A DNA stretch of 64,000 nucleotides. Source: Microbacterium wangchenii. GTDB lineage: Bacteria > Actinomycetota > Actinomycetes > Actinomycetales > Microbacteriaceae. Made by a program: the position numbers and the translations under genes. The notes below the pieces were generated by a model. It was not told where the DNA came from. It did not search any database and saw only the letters and a program-made list of their open reading frames with translations. Position 1 is the stretch's first letter; each line of letters begins with the position of its first letter. The stretch spans positions 2,790,001-2,854,000 of the forward strand of contig NZ_CP038266.1 in assembly GCF_004564355.1 (NCBI RefSeq), in the 5' to 3' direction. Of this stretch, positions 54,302 to 62,383 are shown piece after piece.

Positions 54302-55243
54302 CTACGTGTCGCGCAGCGTCTCGGCGGGAGCGTGGCCGTAGCGGCGCCGGTAGTACGCCGCGAAGCGGGACGGGCTGCCGAAGCCCCACCGGCGGGCGAC
54401 CGTGGCGATCCCGCTCGCGCCATGGGCGAGGTCGTCGTGCGCGCCCGCCAGGCGCACCGAGCGCAGATACTCGGTGGGCGGCATCTCCCGCGAGCGCCGG
54501 AAGGCGTACTGCAGGCCCCGCGTGGAGATGCGGGCCGCGGTGGCGATGTCGTCCACGGTGATCGGCTCCTGCGCGTGCGCCTCGATGAACGCGATCGCCC
54601 GGCGGACCGTGGCCGGTGCCGGCCGGGTCTGGGCGGCACGTTCGAGCGCCTCCTGAAACGTGGTCGAGAAGGCCGACAGGGTCGCCAGCGTCGCATGCCG
54701 GTGCAGCTCCGCCTCCCACACGCCGTCGCCGTTCTCCTCCGTCGCGGCCGCCACGGAGGATTCCCGGATGTACCGGTAGGCCCGTTCCCATTGCCGTGCA
54801 GCCGCGACGCTGGTCGGCGGCGCCTCCGTCGCCCGCAGCACGAGCCGATCATCCCCCGAGATACGGCGGGCGGTGTGTTCGGCCTCCCGGCGATCCAGGA
54901 CCAAGGCGCGCACCTGCGCCCTTCCCACCCACCGGGCGCGCATGCCCCGATCGGTGGACAGCCAGGGCAGCGAGGGGTCGAGGTCTTCGTGGTCGTTGCC
55001 GACCCACCCGTCGGCGGTCACCACACGGCACGCCATCAACTCGTCCTCGGGCTGCACGACCGAACGCACGGAGGCGGTGAGATCGTACGAGACGACGGTG
55101 AGACCGCGCACGGTCACCGAGGTCCAGTCGAACGCGAGCGGACGCCGATCGGCTCCGTCCAACCGGGCGGAGGGCACGACGCGCCGCCACACGGACTCGA
55201 CGTCCTCGGCGCCGCGCGCACGCGCGCGAAGAACCTGCGCCAC
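54302..55243 (-). CDS. AraC-family transcriptional regulator
   Basis: This 313-residue regulator has a C-terminal pair of helix-turn-helix motifs (about residues 220-310), including ITVDDIATAARISTRGLQYAF and the second-HTH signature IATVARRWGFGSPSRFAAYYRRRYG ahead of the C-terminal ETLRDT. The N-terminal 200 residues form an unassigned ligand or dimer domain. The GTG at 55243 has AAGGGGG upstream. It lies next to the DUF7882 gene and a divergent small gene; the regulon is not known. Confidence 0.9.
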   Translation of the reverse strand: MAQVLRARARGAEDVESVWRRVVPSARLDGADRRPLAFDWTSVTVRGLTVVSYDLTASVRSVVQPEDELMACRVVTADGWVGNDHEDLDPSLPWLSTDRGMRARWVGRAQVRALVLDRREAEHTARRISGDDRLVLRATEAPPTSVAAARQWERAYRYIRESSVAAATEENGDGVWEAELHRHATLATLSAFSTTFQEALERAAQTRPAPATVRRAIAFIEAHAQEPITVDDIATAARISTRGLQYAFRRSREMPPTEYLRSVRLAGAHDDLAHGASGIATVARRWGFGSPSRFAAYYRRRYGHAPAETLRDT

Positions 55244-55313
55244 CGCATCCCCCTTCCGCGTGCCGGGCAGTCTTCGACTTTCTCACCAGACGAATAGGGA
55301 GCGGCGCACGTCG

Positions 55314-55323
55314 TGTCAAGGGC
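55314..55323 (+). promoter_or_regulatory. Second TGTCAAGGGC motif
   Basis: This copy is identical to the one at 50254-50263 and lies 55 bases before the start of the small acidic gene at 55379. The repeat of both sequence and spacing is the reason to consider it functional. Confidence 0.4.
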
Positions 55324-55378
55324 GTACTGGCCCGGCGGGCGGTGAGGTGCGATGGAAGACCCGACGAAAGGAAACGGC

Positions 55379-55567
55379 ATGTCCGACCCCGCCGCCCCGC
55401 AGAACCCCGAGCCCGACCTCCGCACCGACTCCGGCTACCCCAACCGCGACCGCGCCGATCTCGCCCAGCAGGCGCCGGCCCAGGCGGATGACGCGGCCAT
55501 CGCCGAGCACGCAGCCGACGTGGACGGCACCGACGACGAGCACGACGACCCCACGGCCGCCCAGTGA
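55379..55567 (+). CDS. Small acidic hypothetical protein
   Basis: This 62-residue protein is rich in Asp, Ala and Pro with a high negative charge and no predicted helix anchors. Such disordered acidic proteins are common stress-associated products of actinobacteria, but this one is not recognised. AAAGGAAAC lies before the ATG at 55379, a better start than the in-frame ATG at 55352. Confidence 0.6.
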   Translation: MSDPAAPQNPEPDLRTDSGYPNRDRADLAQQAPAQADDAAIAEHAADVDGTDDEHDDPTAAQ

Positions 55568-55633
55568 CGCCGGCGGCCCCCGGCCGCATCCATTCACGGG
55601 AATACGAGTGCCCGCAGGGCGGTTGACGGGAGC

Positions 55634-56686
55634 ATGCAGCGATTCGGCACCCTCTCCTTCGGCCGCTACGGGCCCCTCGGGCGCGGACGGGAGCTGACCG
55701 CCGCCGACATGCTCCACCAGGCGGTCGACCTGGCGCAGGGCATGGACGAGCTGGGTGTCAACGGCACCTACTTCCGCGTGCATCACTTCGCCCGCCAACA
55801 GGCCTCACCGATGCCGCTGCTGGCGGCCATCGCCGCGCGCACGCGGCGCATCGAGGTCGGTACGGGCGTCATCGACATGAGGTACGAGAACCCCCTCTAC
55901 CTCGCCGAGGAAGCCGCGGCAGTGGACCTGCTCAGCGACGGCCGCCTGGCCCTGGGGGTCAGCCGTGGTTCACCGGAGACGGTCGTCCGCGGGTACGAGG
56001 CGTTCGGTTACACCGGTGCGCAGGATCCCCGCGGCGCCGACCTGGCGCGAGAGCATTTCGATCTGTTCCTCCGCGCCATCGAGGGCGAAGGTCTCGCCGA
56101 CCGCGACCCGTCCAGCCCGTTCGGAGGTGGCGTGGGACGGCAGCGGGTGGAACCTCACTCCCCCGGCCTGCGCTCGCGCGTGTGGTGGGGCGCCGGAAAC
56201 CGCGACACCGCCGCGTGGGCGGGACGGAGAGGCGTCAACCTGATGTCCTCGACCCTCCTGACCGAGGCCGATGGACGCGAGTTCGATCTGCTGCAGGCCG
56301 ATCAGATCGACGCCTTCCGCTCCGCGTGGCGGGAGGCGGGGCACCCCGGCACGCCCCGCGTCTCGGTCAGCCGGTCGATCTTCCCCATCACGACGGCAGA
56401 GGACGCGCTGTACTTCGGTCGCGCGGGCGAGGAGGGCGGCATCGGCATGATCGACGGCTTCCAGGCGACCTTCGGCAAGACCTACGCCGCCGCTCCCGAC
56501 GTGCTCATCGAGCAGCTGCAGCAGGACGCGGCGATCGCCGCCGCCGACACCCTCATGCTCACGATCCCCAGCCAGCTGGGCGTGGAGTTCAACCTCCGCG
56601 TCGCCGAGTCGTTCGCGAAGTACGTCGCCCCCTCCCTCGGCTGGAAGCCGACAGGGGAGAGCACGCGCGAAACCAGCCGCGTGTAA
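55634..56686 (+). CDS. LLM class flavin-dependent oxidoreductase
   Basis: This 350-residue luciferase-like monooxygenase has the TIM-barrel segments RFGTLSFGRYGPLG, GTYFRVHHFARQQASP, IEVGTGVIDMRYENPLYLAEEAAAVDLLSDGRLALGVSRGSPE, which match the bacterial luciferase family. It would use FMN or F420 to oxidise a small organic. GGGAGC lies before the ATG. A strong promoter begins just after its stop for the next genes. Confidence 0.9.
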   Translation: MQRFGTLSFGRYGPLGRGRELTAADMLHQAVDLAQGMDELGVNGTYFRVHHFARQQASPMPLLAAIAARTRRIEVGTGVIDMRYENPLYLAEEAAAVDLLSDGRLALGVSRGSPETVVRGYEAFGYTGAQDPRGADLAREHFDLFLRAIEGEGLADRDPSSPFGGGVGRQRVEPHSPGLRSRVWWGAGNRDTAAWAGRRGVNLMSSTLLTEADGREFDLLQADQIDAFRSAWREAGHPGTPRVSVSRSIFPITTAEDALYFGRAGEEGGIGMIDGFQATFGKTYAAAPDVLIEQLQQDAAIAAADTLMLTIPSQLGVEFNLRVAESFAKYVAPSLGWKPTGESTRETSRV

Positions 56687-56693
56687 AAAATTC

Positions 56694-56722
56694 TTGACAT
56701 GGATGCTGCGGCGTCCCATACT
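56694..56722 (+). promoter_or_regulatory. Strong sigma-70-type promoter of the membrane protein/XRE operon
   Basis: TTGACA (56694-56699) and CATACT (56717-56722) are separated by exactly 17 bases, the closest match to the consensus in the window. The first position lies only 8 bases after the stop of the preceding oxidoreductase gene. Confidence 0.8.
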
Positions 56723-56752
56723 TCAGAGTGTCAAAGATTCTTGACACTCTGA
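56723..56752. promoter_or_regulatory. 12-base-arm inverted repeat, probable XRE operator
   Basis: TCAGAGTGTCAA (56723-56734) and TTGACACTCTGA (56741-56752) form a perfect 12-base inverted repeat with a 6-base spacer. It begins directly after the -10 box, covering the transcription start. The ATTCTTGACA part also repeats at 56690-56699 across the -35 box. Repression by the XRE protein encoded two genes on is inferred. Confidence 0.65.
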
Positions 56753-56762
56753 GGGGGATGCC

Positions 56763-57197
56763 GTGGTCTACCAGGAACGCAACACGTGGTCGCAGCTCAT
56801 CGTCACGCTCGTGGCCATGACGGTGTACATCATCGTGGTCCTGCAAGCGGCCGGCGGTGGACCGCTGACTGACGTCCTCTGGTGGCCGATCATGCTGTGG
56901 ACGATCCTCGGCAGCATCGTCGGCTCGATCCTCCTCAGCATCGTGTGGGGCATGATCGCCGGTGCCCGCGACCCTGACGGGGTGGGCGTGGCCGACCTGC
57001 GCGACCGCGACATCGCGCACCTCGGCTCCCGGGTCGGCCAGGCCTTCATGGTCATCGCGGGGCTCGGCGTGATCGCGCTGTGCGCCCTCGAGGCATCCTG
57101 GTTCTGGATCGCGAACACCATGTTCTTCGGATTCGCCCTGTCGGCTCTCGTCGGCGGCATCGCCCAGGTCATCGCCTACCGCCGAGGACTGGCCTGA
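56763..57197 (+). CDS. Small membrane protein paired with XRE regulator
   Basis: This 144-residue protein has four predicted transmembrane helices, for example LIVTLVAMTVYIIVVLQA and IMLWTILGSIVGSILLSIVWG. Small four-helix proteins encoded directly before an XRE gene are common in actinobacteria and may sense or modulate the regulator. The GTG at 56763 lies just after the palindrome, with a GGGGG ribosome-binding site. It overlaps the next gene by one base. Confidence 0.8.
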   Translation: MVYQERNTWSQLIVTLVAMTVYIIVVLQAAGGGPLTDVLWWPIMLWTILGSIVGSILLSIVWGMIAGARDPDGVGVADLRDRDIAHLGSRVGQAFMVIAGLGVIALCALEASWFWIANTMFFGFALSALVGGIAQVIAYRRGLA

Positions 57198-57421
57198 TGG
57201 TCAAGCCCACGAAGGTGGTCAACGACATCCGGGCCCTGCGTGAAGCCGCGGGCCTCACCCAGGCCGAGCTCGCGCGCCGCATCGGCGTCACGCGGCAGAC
57301 GCTCATCGCCATCGAACAGGGCAGGTACTCACCCACCCTGGAGCTGGCCTTCCAGATCGCCCGCGTGTTCGGGACCCCCCTCGACGCGGTGTTCCGCTAC
57401 CCCGAGGAGGAGACCTCATGA
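57197..57421 (+). CDS. XRE-family helix-turn-helix regulator
   Basis: This 74-residue protein is a bare lambda-repressor-type HTH: IRALREAAGLTQAELARRIG, reading on to VTRQTLIAIEQGRYSPTLELAFQIA. It has the IEQGRYSP recognition helix context common in small transcriptional repressors of this type. It is probably the repressor that binds the 12-base-arm inverted repeat at the promoter. It overlaps both flanking genes. Confidence 0.93.
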   Translation: MVKPTKVVNDIRALREAAGLTQAELARRIGVTRQTLIAIEQGRYSPTLELAFQIARVFGTPLDAVFRYPEEETS

Positions 57422-58464
57422 CCACGCACGCCACGGCCGTTCCCACCACCATGACCGCGTGGGCGCAGCACCGCTACGGCGACGCCGATGCCGTCGCCCC
57501 CGAAGACCTGCCGGTCCCCTCGCCGGGGCCCCATGACGTGCTCGTGCGCGTCCATGCCACCGGGCTCAACTCCGCCGACGCCCGCGTGATGCGCGGCGAC
57601 CCGCTGATCCTGCGCCTGGTCTTCGGGTTGCGCCGCCCCCGGACCGCGGTGCAGGGCCGCGACATCGCCGGCGCCGTGGTCGCTGCAGGCGACGCCGTCA
57701 CGACGCTGCAGGTGGGCGACGCGGTACTGGGCGAGACCACCGGCGGCGGTCTCGCGCCCTTCGTCGCCGTGCCCGCCGCTCGGCTCGTGCGCCGCCCCGA
57801 GGGTCTCGACGACCTCGTCGCAGCCACGCTGCCGATGGCCGGCGGCACGGCGTGGCAGGCGCTCGCGCTCGCCGGGATCGACGGCGATGCCGCCCGAGGC
57901 GCGCGCGTGCTGGTCGTGGGCGCCGGCGGCGGGGTGGGCCACTTCACCGTTCAGCTGGCGGCGCTCCGCGGAGCCGAGGTCACTGCGCTGGCGGGGCCCC
58001 GCGCCCTTCCGGTGGTCACGGCGCTCGGGGCCACGACCGGGCTCGAGCACCGGCGCACCGACCTGTCGCAGCTCGCGGCGGCATCCTTCGACGCCGTCGT
58101 GGTGATCGCCGGCGATCATCCCCTGCGCCACCTGCGCCGCCTCGTCGTCCCCGGCGGCACCGTGGTGCTCGTCAGCGGCGGCAGCCGCCCCGTGACCGGC
58201 CCGCTGGGGGTGATCCTGCGCGCCATGGTGCTGTCGATGTTCGGATCGCGGCGCCTGCGGCCGCTGGCAGCGACGGCGAAGCCGGAGATCACCGCGGAGC
58301 TCGCGCGCCTGGCCGCCGCGGGCGACATCACGCCGCACATCGAACGCGTGTGGCCGCAGACGCAGGCCCGTGCCGCGCTGGCCCACATCGACGCAGGGCA
58401 CACGGTGGGCAAGGTGGTCGTGCAGGTGGGAATGTCGGAGGTACGTTCTAACCTCTTCCCATGA
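57418..58464 (+). CDS. NADPH:quinone-reductase-like MDR oxidoreductase
   Basis: This 348-residue zinc-free medium-chain reductase has VHATGLNSADARVMRGDP, GRDIAGAVVAAGD and the nucleotide-binding VVGAGGGVGHFTVQLAALRG. It lacks the structural zinc cysteines, which fits the QOR subgroup that reduces quinones or enones. It is the third gene of the XRE operon, overlapping the regulator by four bases (ATGA). Confidence 0.9.
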   Translation: MTTHATAVPTTMTAWAQHRYGDADAVAPEDLPVPSPGPHDVLVRVHATGLNSADARVMRGDPLILRLVFGLRRPRTAVQGRDIAGAVVAAGDAVTTLQVGDAVLGETTGGGLAPFVAVPAARLVRRPEGLDDLVAATLPMAGGTAWQALALAGIDGDAARGARVLVVGAGGGVGHFTVQLAALRGAEVTALAGPRALPVVTALGATTGLEHRRTDLSQLAAASFDAVVVIAGDHPLRHLRRLVVPGGTVVLVSGGSRPVTGPLGVILRAMVLSMFGSRRLRPLAATAKPEITAELARLAAAGDITPHIERVWPQTQARAALAHIDAGHTVGKVVVQVGMSEVRSNLFP

Positions 58465-59744
58465 GCACAGATGCAACCCACTCGGCGGACGACGCCGACG
58501 CGGGGCTCGAGGCTCTCTGGGAGGACAACCCCGAGCTGGCCGGCGTGCTGGATCCGCTGGATCTCGTGACGGAGACATCGACGATGATGGCGGTGTTCGC
58601 CGCGCAGCGGTTCGAACGGGTCGAGGCGATGCATCGAACAGCGCTCACCGAGGTGACCACGTTCCGCGGCGCCAGCCCGGAGATCATCGAGCGCTCGCTG
58701 CGTCTGGAGCTTGCGGCGGCGCTCCAGATGACCGAGCATGCCGCAGACCAGCTCCTGATCACCGCCGAGGGGCTCGTCACCCGCTACCCCTCGATGCTTG
58801 ACTCGCTGCACGGGGCGCGAACGACCGAGCGGCACGCAGAGGTGTTCGTCGAACTCGTCGACACCGTCGAGCCGGCGCTCCGCCCGCAGGTGGTTCCGCT
58901 GGCAGTGGAGCTGGCCGAGGCGCACCCGCTCGGCGCCTTTCGCCGCCTGCTGCGCAAGCTCGTGGAGACGGTCCGGGCGGCGACGCTCGAGCAACGCCAC
59001 CGCGACGCGATCGCGCAGCGCCGAGTCGTTATCGAGCCGGCCGCCGACGGCATGGCGTGGCTCCTCATTCACCTGCCGGCTGTGGAAGCCCACGCCGTGC
59101 ACAACCGTGTCACCGCCATGGCCAAGGTGCTGGCGGCAGAAGAGGGTGAGTCGCGCACGCTCGACCAGCTCCGCGCCGATGCCGTCGCCGACCTGCTCGT
59201 CGACGGGGTCGTCCGGCAGCATCCCACCGCCGCCCGTGGGATCCGCGCGACAGTCGCCGTCACCGTTCCGGCGATGGCGCTCCTCAGTGACGAACTGGCC
59301 GGGCAGAGCGAGCCGGCCGTCGTGGAGGGGGTCGGTCCCATCCCCATCGAGCAGGCACGGGAGCTGTGCGGCACCGCCGATAGCTGGATGCGGATCCTGA
59401 CCCACCCCGAGACCGGGACGGTCCTCTCGGTGGGCCGCAAGAAGTACCGACCCCCCGCCCCGCTTCGGCGCCTGGTCCGCTGGCGAGCCGATCGATGTAT
59501 GGGTCCGGGGTGCGCCATGCCTGCCGCCCGATGTCAGATCGATCATCAGGTCGCGTGGGAAGACGGCGGACGAACAGAGCTTTCCAACCTCGCCCCACTG
59601 TGCCAGGGCCACCACACCGTCAAGCATCACGGCGGGTGGGTGGTGCGACAGCTCGCCGGCGGTGCGATCGAGTGGATCTCACCCCTCGGCCGACGCTACG
59701 TCGAACAGCCCGAGCGACGGGTCCCGGTCTTCCGCGCCGCGTGA
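58461..59744 (+). CDS. DUF222/13E12-type HNH endonuclease-signature protein
   Basis: This 427-residue protein has an N-terminal DUF222 region (about residues 20-270) and a C-terminal HNH nuclease motif in CMGPGCAMPAARCQIDHQVAWEDGG...NLAPLCQGHHTVKHHGGW with zinc cysteines and catalytic His. Members are multi-copy in actinobacterial genomes (13E12 repeat family) and their biological role is unresolved. Its ATG overlaps the stop of the oxidoreductase gene, so it may be co-transcribed from the XRE promoter. Confidence 0.9.
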   Translation: MSTDATHSADDADAGLEALWEDNPELAGVLDPLDLVTETSTMMAVFAAQRFERVEAMHRTALTEVTTFRGASPEIIERSLRLELAAALQMTEHAADQLLITAEGLVTRYPSMLDSLHGARTTERHAEVFVELVDTVEPALRPQVVPLAVELAEAHPLGAFRRLLRKLVETVRAATLEQRHRDAIAQRRVVIEPAADGMAWLLIHLPAVEAHAVHNRVTAMAKVLAAEEGESRTLDQLRADAVADLLVDGVVRQHPTAARGIRATVAVTVPAMALLSDELAGQSEPAVVEGVGPIPIEQARELCGTADSWMRILTHPETGTVLSVGRKKYRPPAPLRRLVRWRADRCMGPGCAMPAARCQIDHQVAWEDGGRTELSNLAPLCQGHHTVKHHGGWVVRQLAGGAIEWISPLGRRYVEQPERRVPVFRAA

Positions 59745-59869
59745 ACCTGACTCCGCCTCCCGCCAGTCGGGTGACTCACAACCGGACACCTCTGACCCGA
59801 TTGACATCAACAGCATCGATGACCGGTATAGCTAAATCACTCTGACGCATATCGCAGGGCGCTCATACG
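59745..59869. other. Intergenic leader of the branched-chain transporter operon
   Basis: The 125 bases contain a TTGACA (59801-59806) 20 bases before TATAGC (59827-59832), a poor spacing that could still act as a promoter for the downstream operon. No gene or structured RNA is recognised. Confidence 0.3.
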
Positions 59870-60748
59870 ATGGCGACGAGGCACCCCCTCACCCACCCGA
59901 CGACATCAAGGATGATGACCCTGGACAGCGACGCGACCGTGCGCACGCACGACAGAACGGCCCTCGCTCCCGCGCTGACGATCAGCGACGTCGGGATCGG
60001 ATTCCGCGGCGTCCGCGCGCTCGACGACGTGAGCTTCGCCATCCCGCGCGGGGGGACGAGCGCGGTGATCGGCCCCAACGGAGCGGGCAAGACGACCCTC
60101 TTCAACTGCATCAGCGGCATCTACCGCCACGAGGGTGAGATCGCGCTGGCCGGACGCCCGATGAGCGACATGCCGGCGCAGGCGCGCGCGATCGCCGGCA
60201 TCGCCCGCACATTCCAGACGCCCACGCTCCTGCCCGACCTCAATGTCTTCGAGAACGTGCTGCTGGGTGCGCACGGCGGGATGCGGGCGGGGATGTGGGC
60301 GGCCGCCCTGCGGATCGGCCGGGCGAGCCGCGAGGAGCGTGCCGTGCGGCTGGACGCGTGGGAGCTCATGGGCCCGCTCGGACTCCAGCCGCTGGCCCTG
60401 GCGCCCGTGAGCAGCCTGGCCCACGCGGATCGCCGACGCGTCGAGATCGCCCGCGCACTCCTGTCGCGTCCGCAGCTTCTGCTGCTGGACGAACCGGCCG
60501 CCGGCCTCAGCGCCGACGAGGCCGACGAGCTGCTCGGATTCATCGCCGAGTTCGGCGCCGCGTCCGACATGACGAGCCTGCTCGTCGAGCACGACGTGGG
60601 ACTGGTCATGCGCGTCGCCCGGTTCGTCGCGGTGCTCGATGCCGGGCGACTGCTGGCATCCGGAGACCCCGCGACCGTCTCGGCCGATCCGCTCGTGATC
60701 GCCGCCTACCTGGGTGCCGACGCACCCGCCGACGGGGAGCTGCCATGA
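59870..60748 (+). CDS. LivG-type ABC transporter ATPase
   Basis: This 292-residue ATPase of branched-chain amino acid-type importers has Walker A IGPNGAGKTTLF (about residues 67-78), the LivG-type GIARTFQTPTLLPDLNVFENV (Q-loop) and LLLDEPAAGLSADEADEL. The signature position reads SLAHADRRRVEIARAL, lacking the Gly pair of normal LSGGQ or L-YGxQ motifs, a departure that may weaken ATPase coupling. The start is not certain: ATG at 59870 has no ribosome-binding site; ATG at 59915 is possible. It overlaps the next gene by four bases. Confidence 0.9.
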   Translation: MATRHPLTHPTTSRMMTLDSDATVRTHDRTALAPALTISDVGIGFRGVRALDDVSFAIPRGGTSAVIGPNGAGKTTLFNCISGIYRHEGEIALAGRPMSDMPAQARAIAGIARTFQTPTLLPDLNVFENVLLGAHGGMRAGMWAAALRIGRASREERAVRLDAWELMGPLGLQPLALAPVSSLAHADRRRVEIARALLSRPQLLLLDEPAAGLSADEADELLGFIAEFGAASDMTSLLVEHDVGLVMRVARFVAVLDAGRLLASGDPATVSADPLVIAAYLGADAPADGELP

Positions 60749-61509
60749 CCATGCTCATCGCCGAGAACCTGCGCGCCCGCTACGGCGGCGTGCAGGTGCT
60801 CCACGGTGTGGACCTCGCGATCGAGGAAGGCGAGATCGTGGCGCTCCTCGGTGCGAACGGTGCGGGGAAGACGACGCTGCTGCGCGCCCTGTCGCGTCAG
60901 GTCGCGTCCTCCGGCGCGATCACGCTCGCCGGGACCCGCATCGACGGGCTGTCCACCGCCCGGGTCGCGCGCCTCGGCCTGGGTCATGTCCCGGAAGGTC
61001 GCGGCACATTCACCGAGCTCACCGTCGAGGAGAACCTGCGCCTGGGCGCTCTGGCCCGCCCGCGCAATCTGCGTGCGCGCACGGCGGCCGACCTGGACCT
61101 GATCTCCGAGACCTTCCCCGTCCTGCACGAGATGCGATCGCGTCAGGCCGGCGCGCTCTCCGGCGGCCAGGCCCAGATGCTCGCCGTCGCGCGGGCCCTT
61201 CTTGCGCGGCCCCGCCTGCTCCTGGTGGACGAACCGTCGCTGGGGCTTGCCCCGCTGACGACGCTGGAGCTGTTCAACCGTTTCCAGTCGCTGCGCGACG
61301 CATGGTCGCTCACCATCCTGCTCGCCGAGCAGAATGCCCGGCTGTCCCTGCGGATCGCCGACCGGGCGATCGTGCTCTCCCGCGGCAGCGTGGCGCTGGA
61401 GGGACCGGCCGCCGAATTGCAGGATCACGACGCCCTGCGCGCCGCCTATCTCGGCGACGCTCACTCCCCGGCGGCGACCTCCCCGTCTGAAGGAGCACTC
61501 GATGACTGA
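60745..61509 (+). CDS. LivF-type ABC transporter ATPase
   Basis: This 254-residue ATPase has Walker A LLGANGAGKTTLLRALSR (about residues 37-54), the LivF-type GHVPEGRGTFTELTVEENL, a full LSGGQAQMLAVARAL signature and LLVDEPSLGLAPL. It is the partner of the LivG-type ATPase. It overlaps the permease gene by eight bases. Confidence 0.95.
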   Translation: MTMLIAENLRARYGGVQVLHGVDLAIEEGEIVALLGANGAGKTTLLRALSRQVASSGAITLAGTRIDGLSTARVARLGLGHVPEGRGTFTELTVEENLRLGALARPRNLRARTAADLDLISETFPVLHEMRSRQAGALSGGQAQMLAVARALLARPRLLLVDEPSLGLAPLTTLELFNRFQSLRDAWSLTILLAEQNARLSLRIADRAIVLSRGSVALEGPAAELQDHDALRAAYLGDAHSPAATSPSEGALDD

Positions 61510-62383
61510 GTTCTTCCAGATCCTGCTCGACGGCCTCACGACCGGAACGGTCTACGCCGCCCTGGCACTCGCCCTCAGTGTGGTGTTCCAGGGCACCGGG
61601 ATGCTGAACTTCGCCCAGGGCGAGCTGGCCGTCGTCGCGGCCTTCATCGCGTACACGGTGCTGCTGGGCGGGATCCCGCCGTGGCTGGCGATCCTCATCG
61701 CCGTCGCCGCATCCGCGGTGATCGGAGCTCTCCTGCACGTCGTCGTCGTCCGCTGGGTCGACACCCGCAACGAGGGCGTCCTGATGGCGATGGGCGTCGC
61801 GCTCCTCCTCGGTATCAGCGCTCTGGCGAGCATCATCTGGGGCACCGACCCGCGCAGCTTCCCGAGCCCCTTCGGGTCGGGCATCATCCAGTTCGCCGGG
61901 CTGCGGCTGACATACCAGCAGGCCGGCGGCGCGCTCCTGGTGATCGTGGCGATGGCCCTGACCGCACTGCTGTTCCAGAAGACGCCCATCGGACTGCGCC
62001 TGCGCGCCGTCGCGCAGAACGCCCCCTCCGCTGCGCTGCTCGGACTGTCCGCACCGGTGTGGCTCGCGCTCGGGTGGGCCGTCGCCGGTGCCGTCGGCGC
62101 CGTCGCGGGAGTGGTGGCCGCGCCGACGCTGGGACTGTCGCCGCAGATGATGAACTTCCCGCTGCTCATGGCGCTGTCCGCCGCGACCCTGGGCGGCCTC
62201 ACCAGCCGCGTCGGGGCGGTCGTGGGCGGCCTCCTGATCGGCGTGGTGACAGCGTTCGCTGGCCGCTACATCCCGTTCCTCGGCGGCGACCTCAACATCG
62301 TCGTGGCGTTCGTCCTGATCGTGATCGTCCTTCTGATCAAGCCCGGCGGGCTCTTCGGAAGAGAACGGATGGTGCGCGCGTGA
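61502..62383 (+). CDS. LivH-type ABC transporter permease
   Basis: This 293-residue membrane protein has around eight helices with GLTTGTVYAALALALSVVF and MLNFAQGELAVVAAF at the N-terminus, the LivH signatures. GAAGGAG precedes the ATG. It overlaps the LivM-type gene by four bases. Confidence 0.95.
   Translation: MTEFFQILLDGLTTGTVYAALALALSVVFQGTGMLNFAQGELAVVAAFIAYTVLLGGIPPWLAILIAVAASAVIGALLHVVVVRWVDTRNEGVLMAMGVALLLGISALASIIWGTDPRSFPSPFGSGIIQFAGLRLTYQQAGGALLVIVAMALTALLFQKTPIGLRLRAVAQNAPSAALLGLSAPVWLALGWAVAGAVGAVAGVVAAPTLGLSPQMMNFPLLMALSAATLGGLTSRVGAVVGGLLIGVVTAFAGRYIPFLGGDLNIVVAFVLIVIVLLIKPGGLFGRERMVRA

Noticed and set aside
58461..59744. DUF222-HNH protein as a homing endonuclease or phage gene
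   Set aside because: It is not inside an intron or intein and has no phage neighbours; the family is a common multi-copy chromosomal one in actinobacteria.
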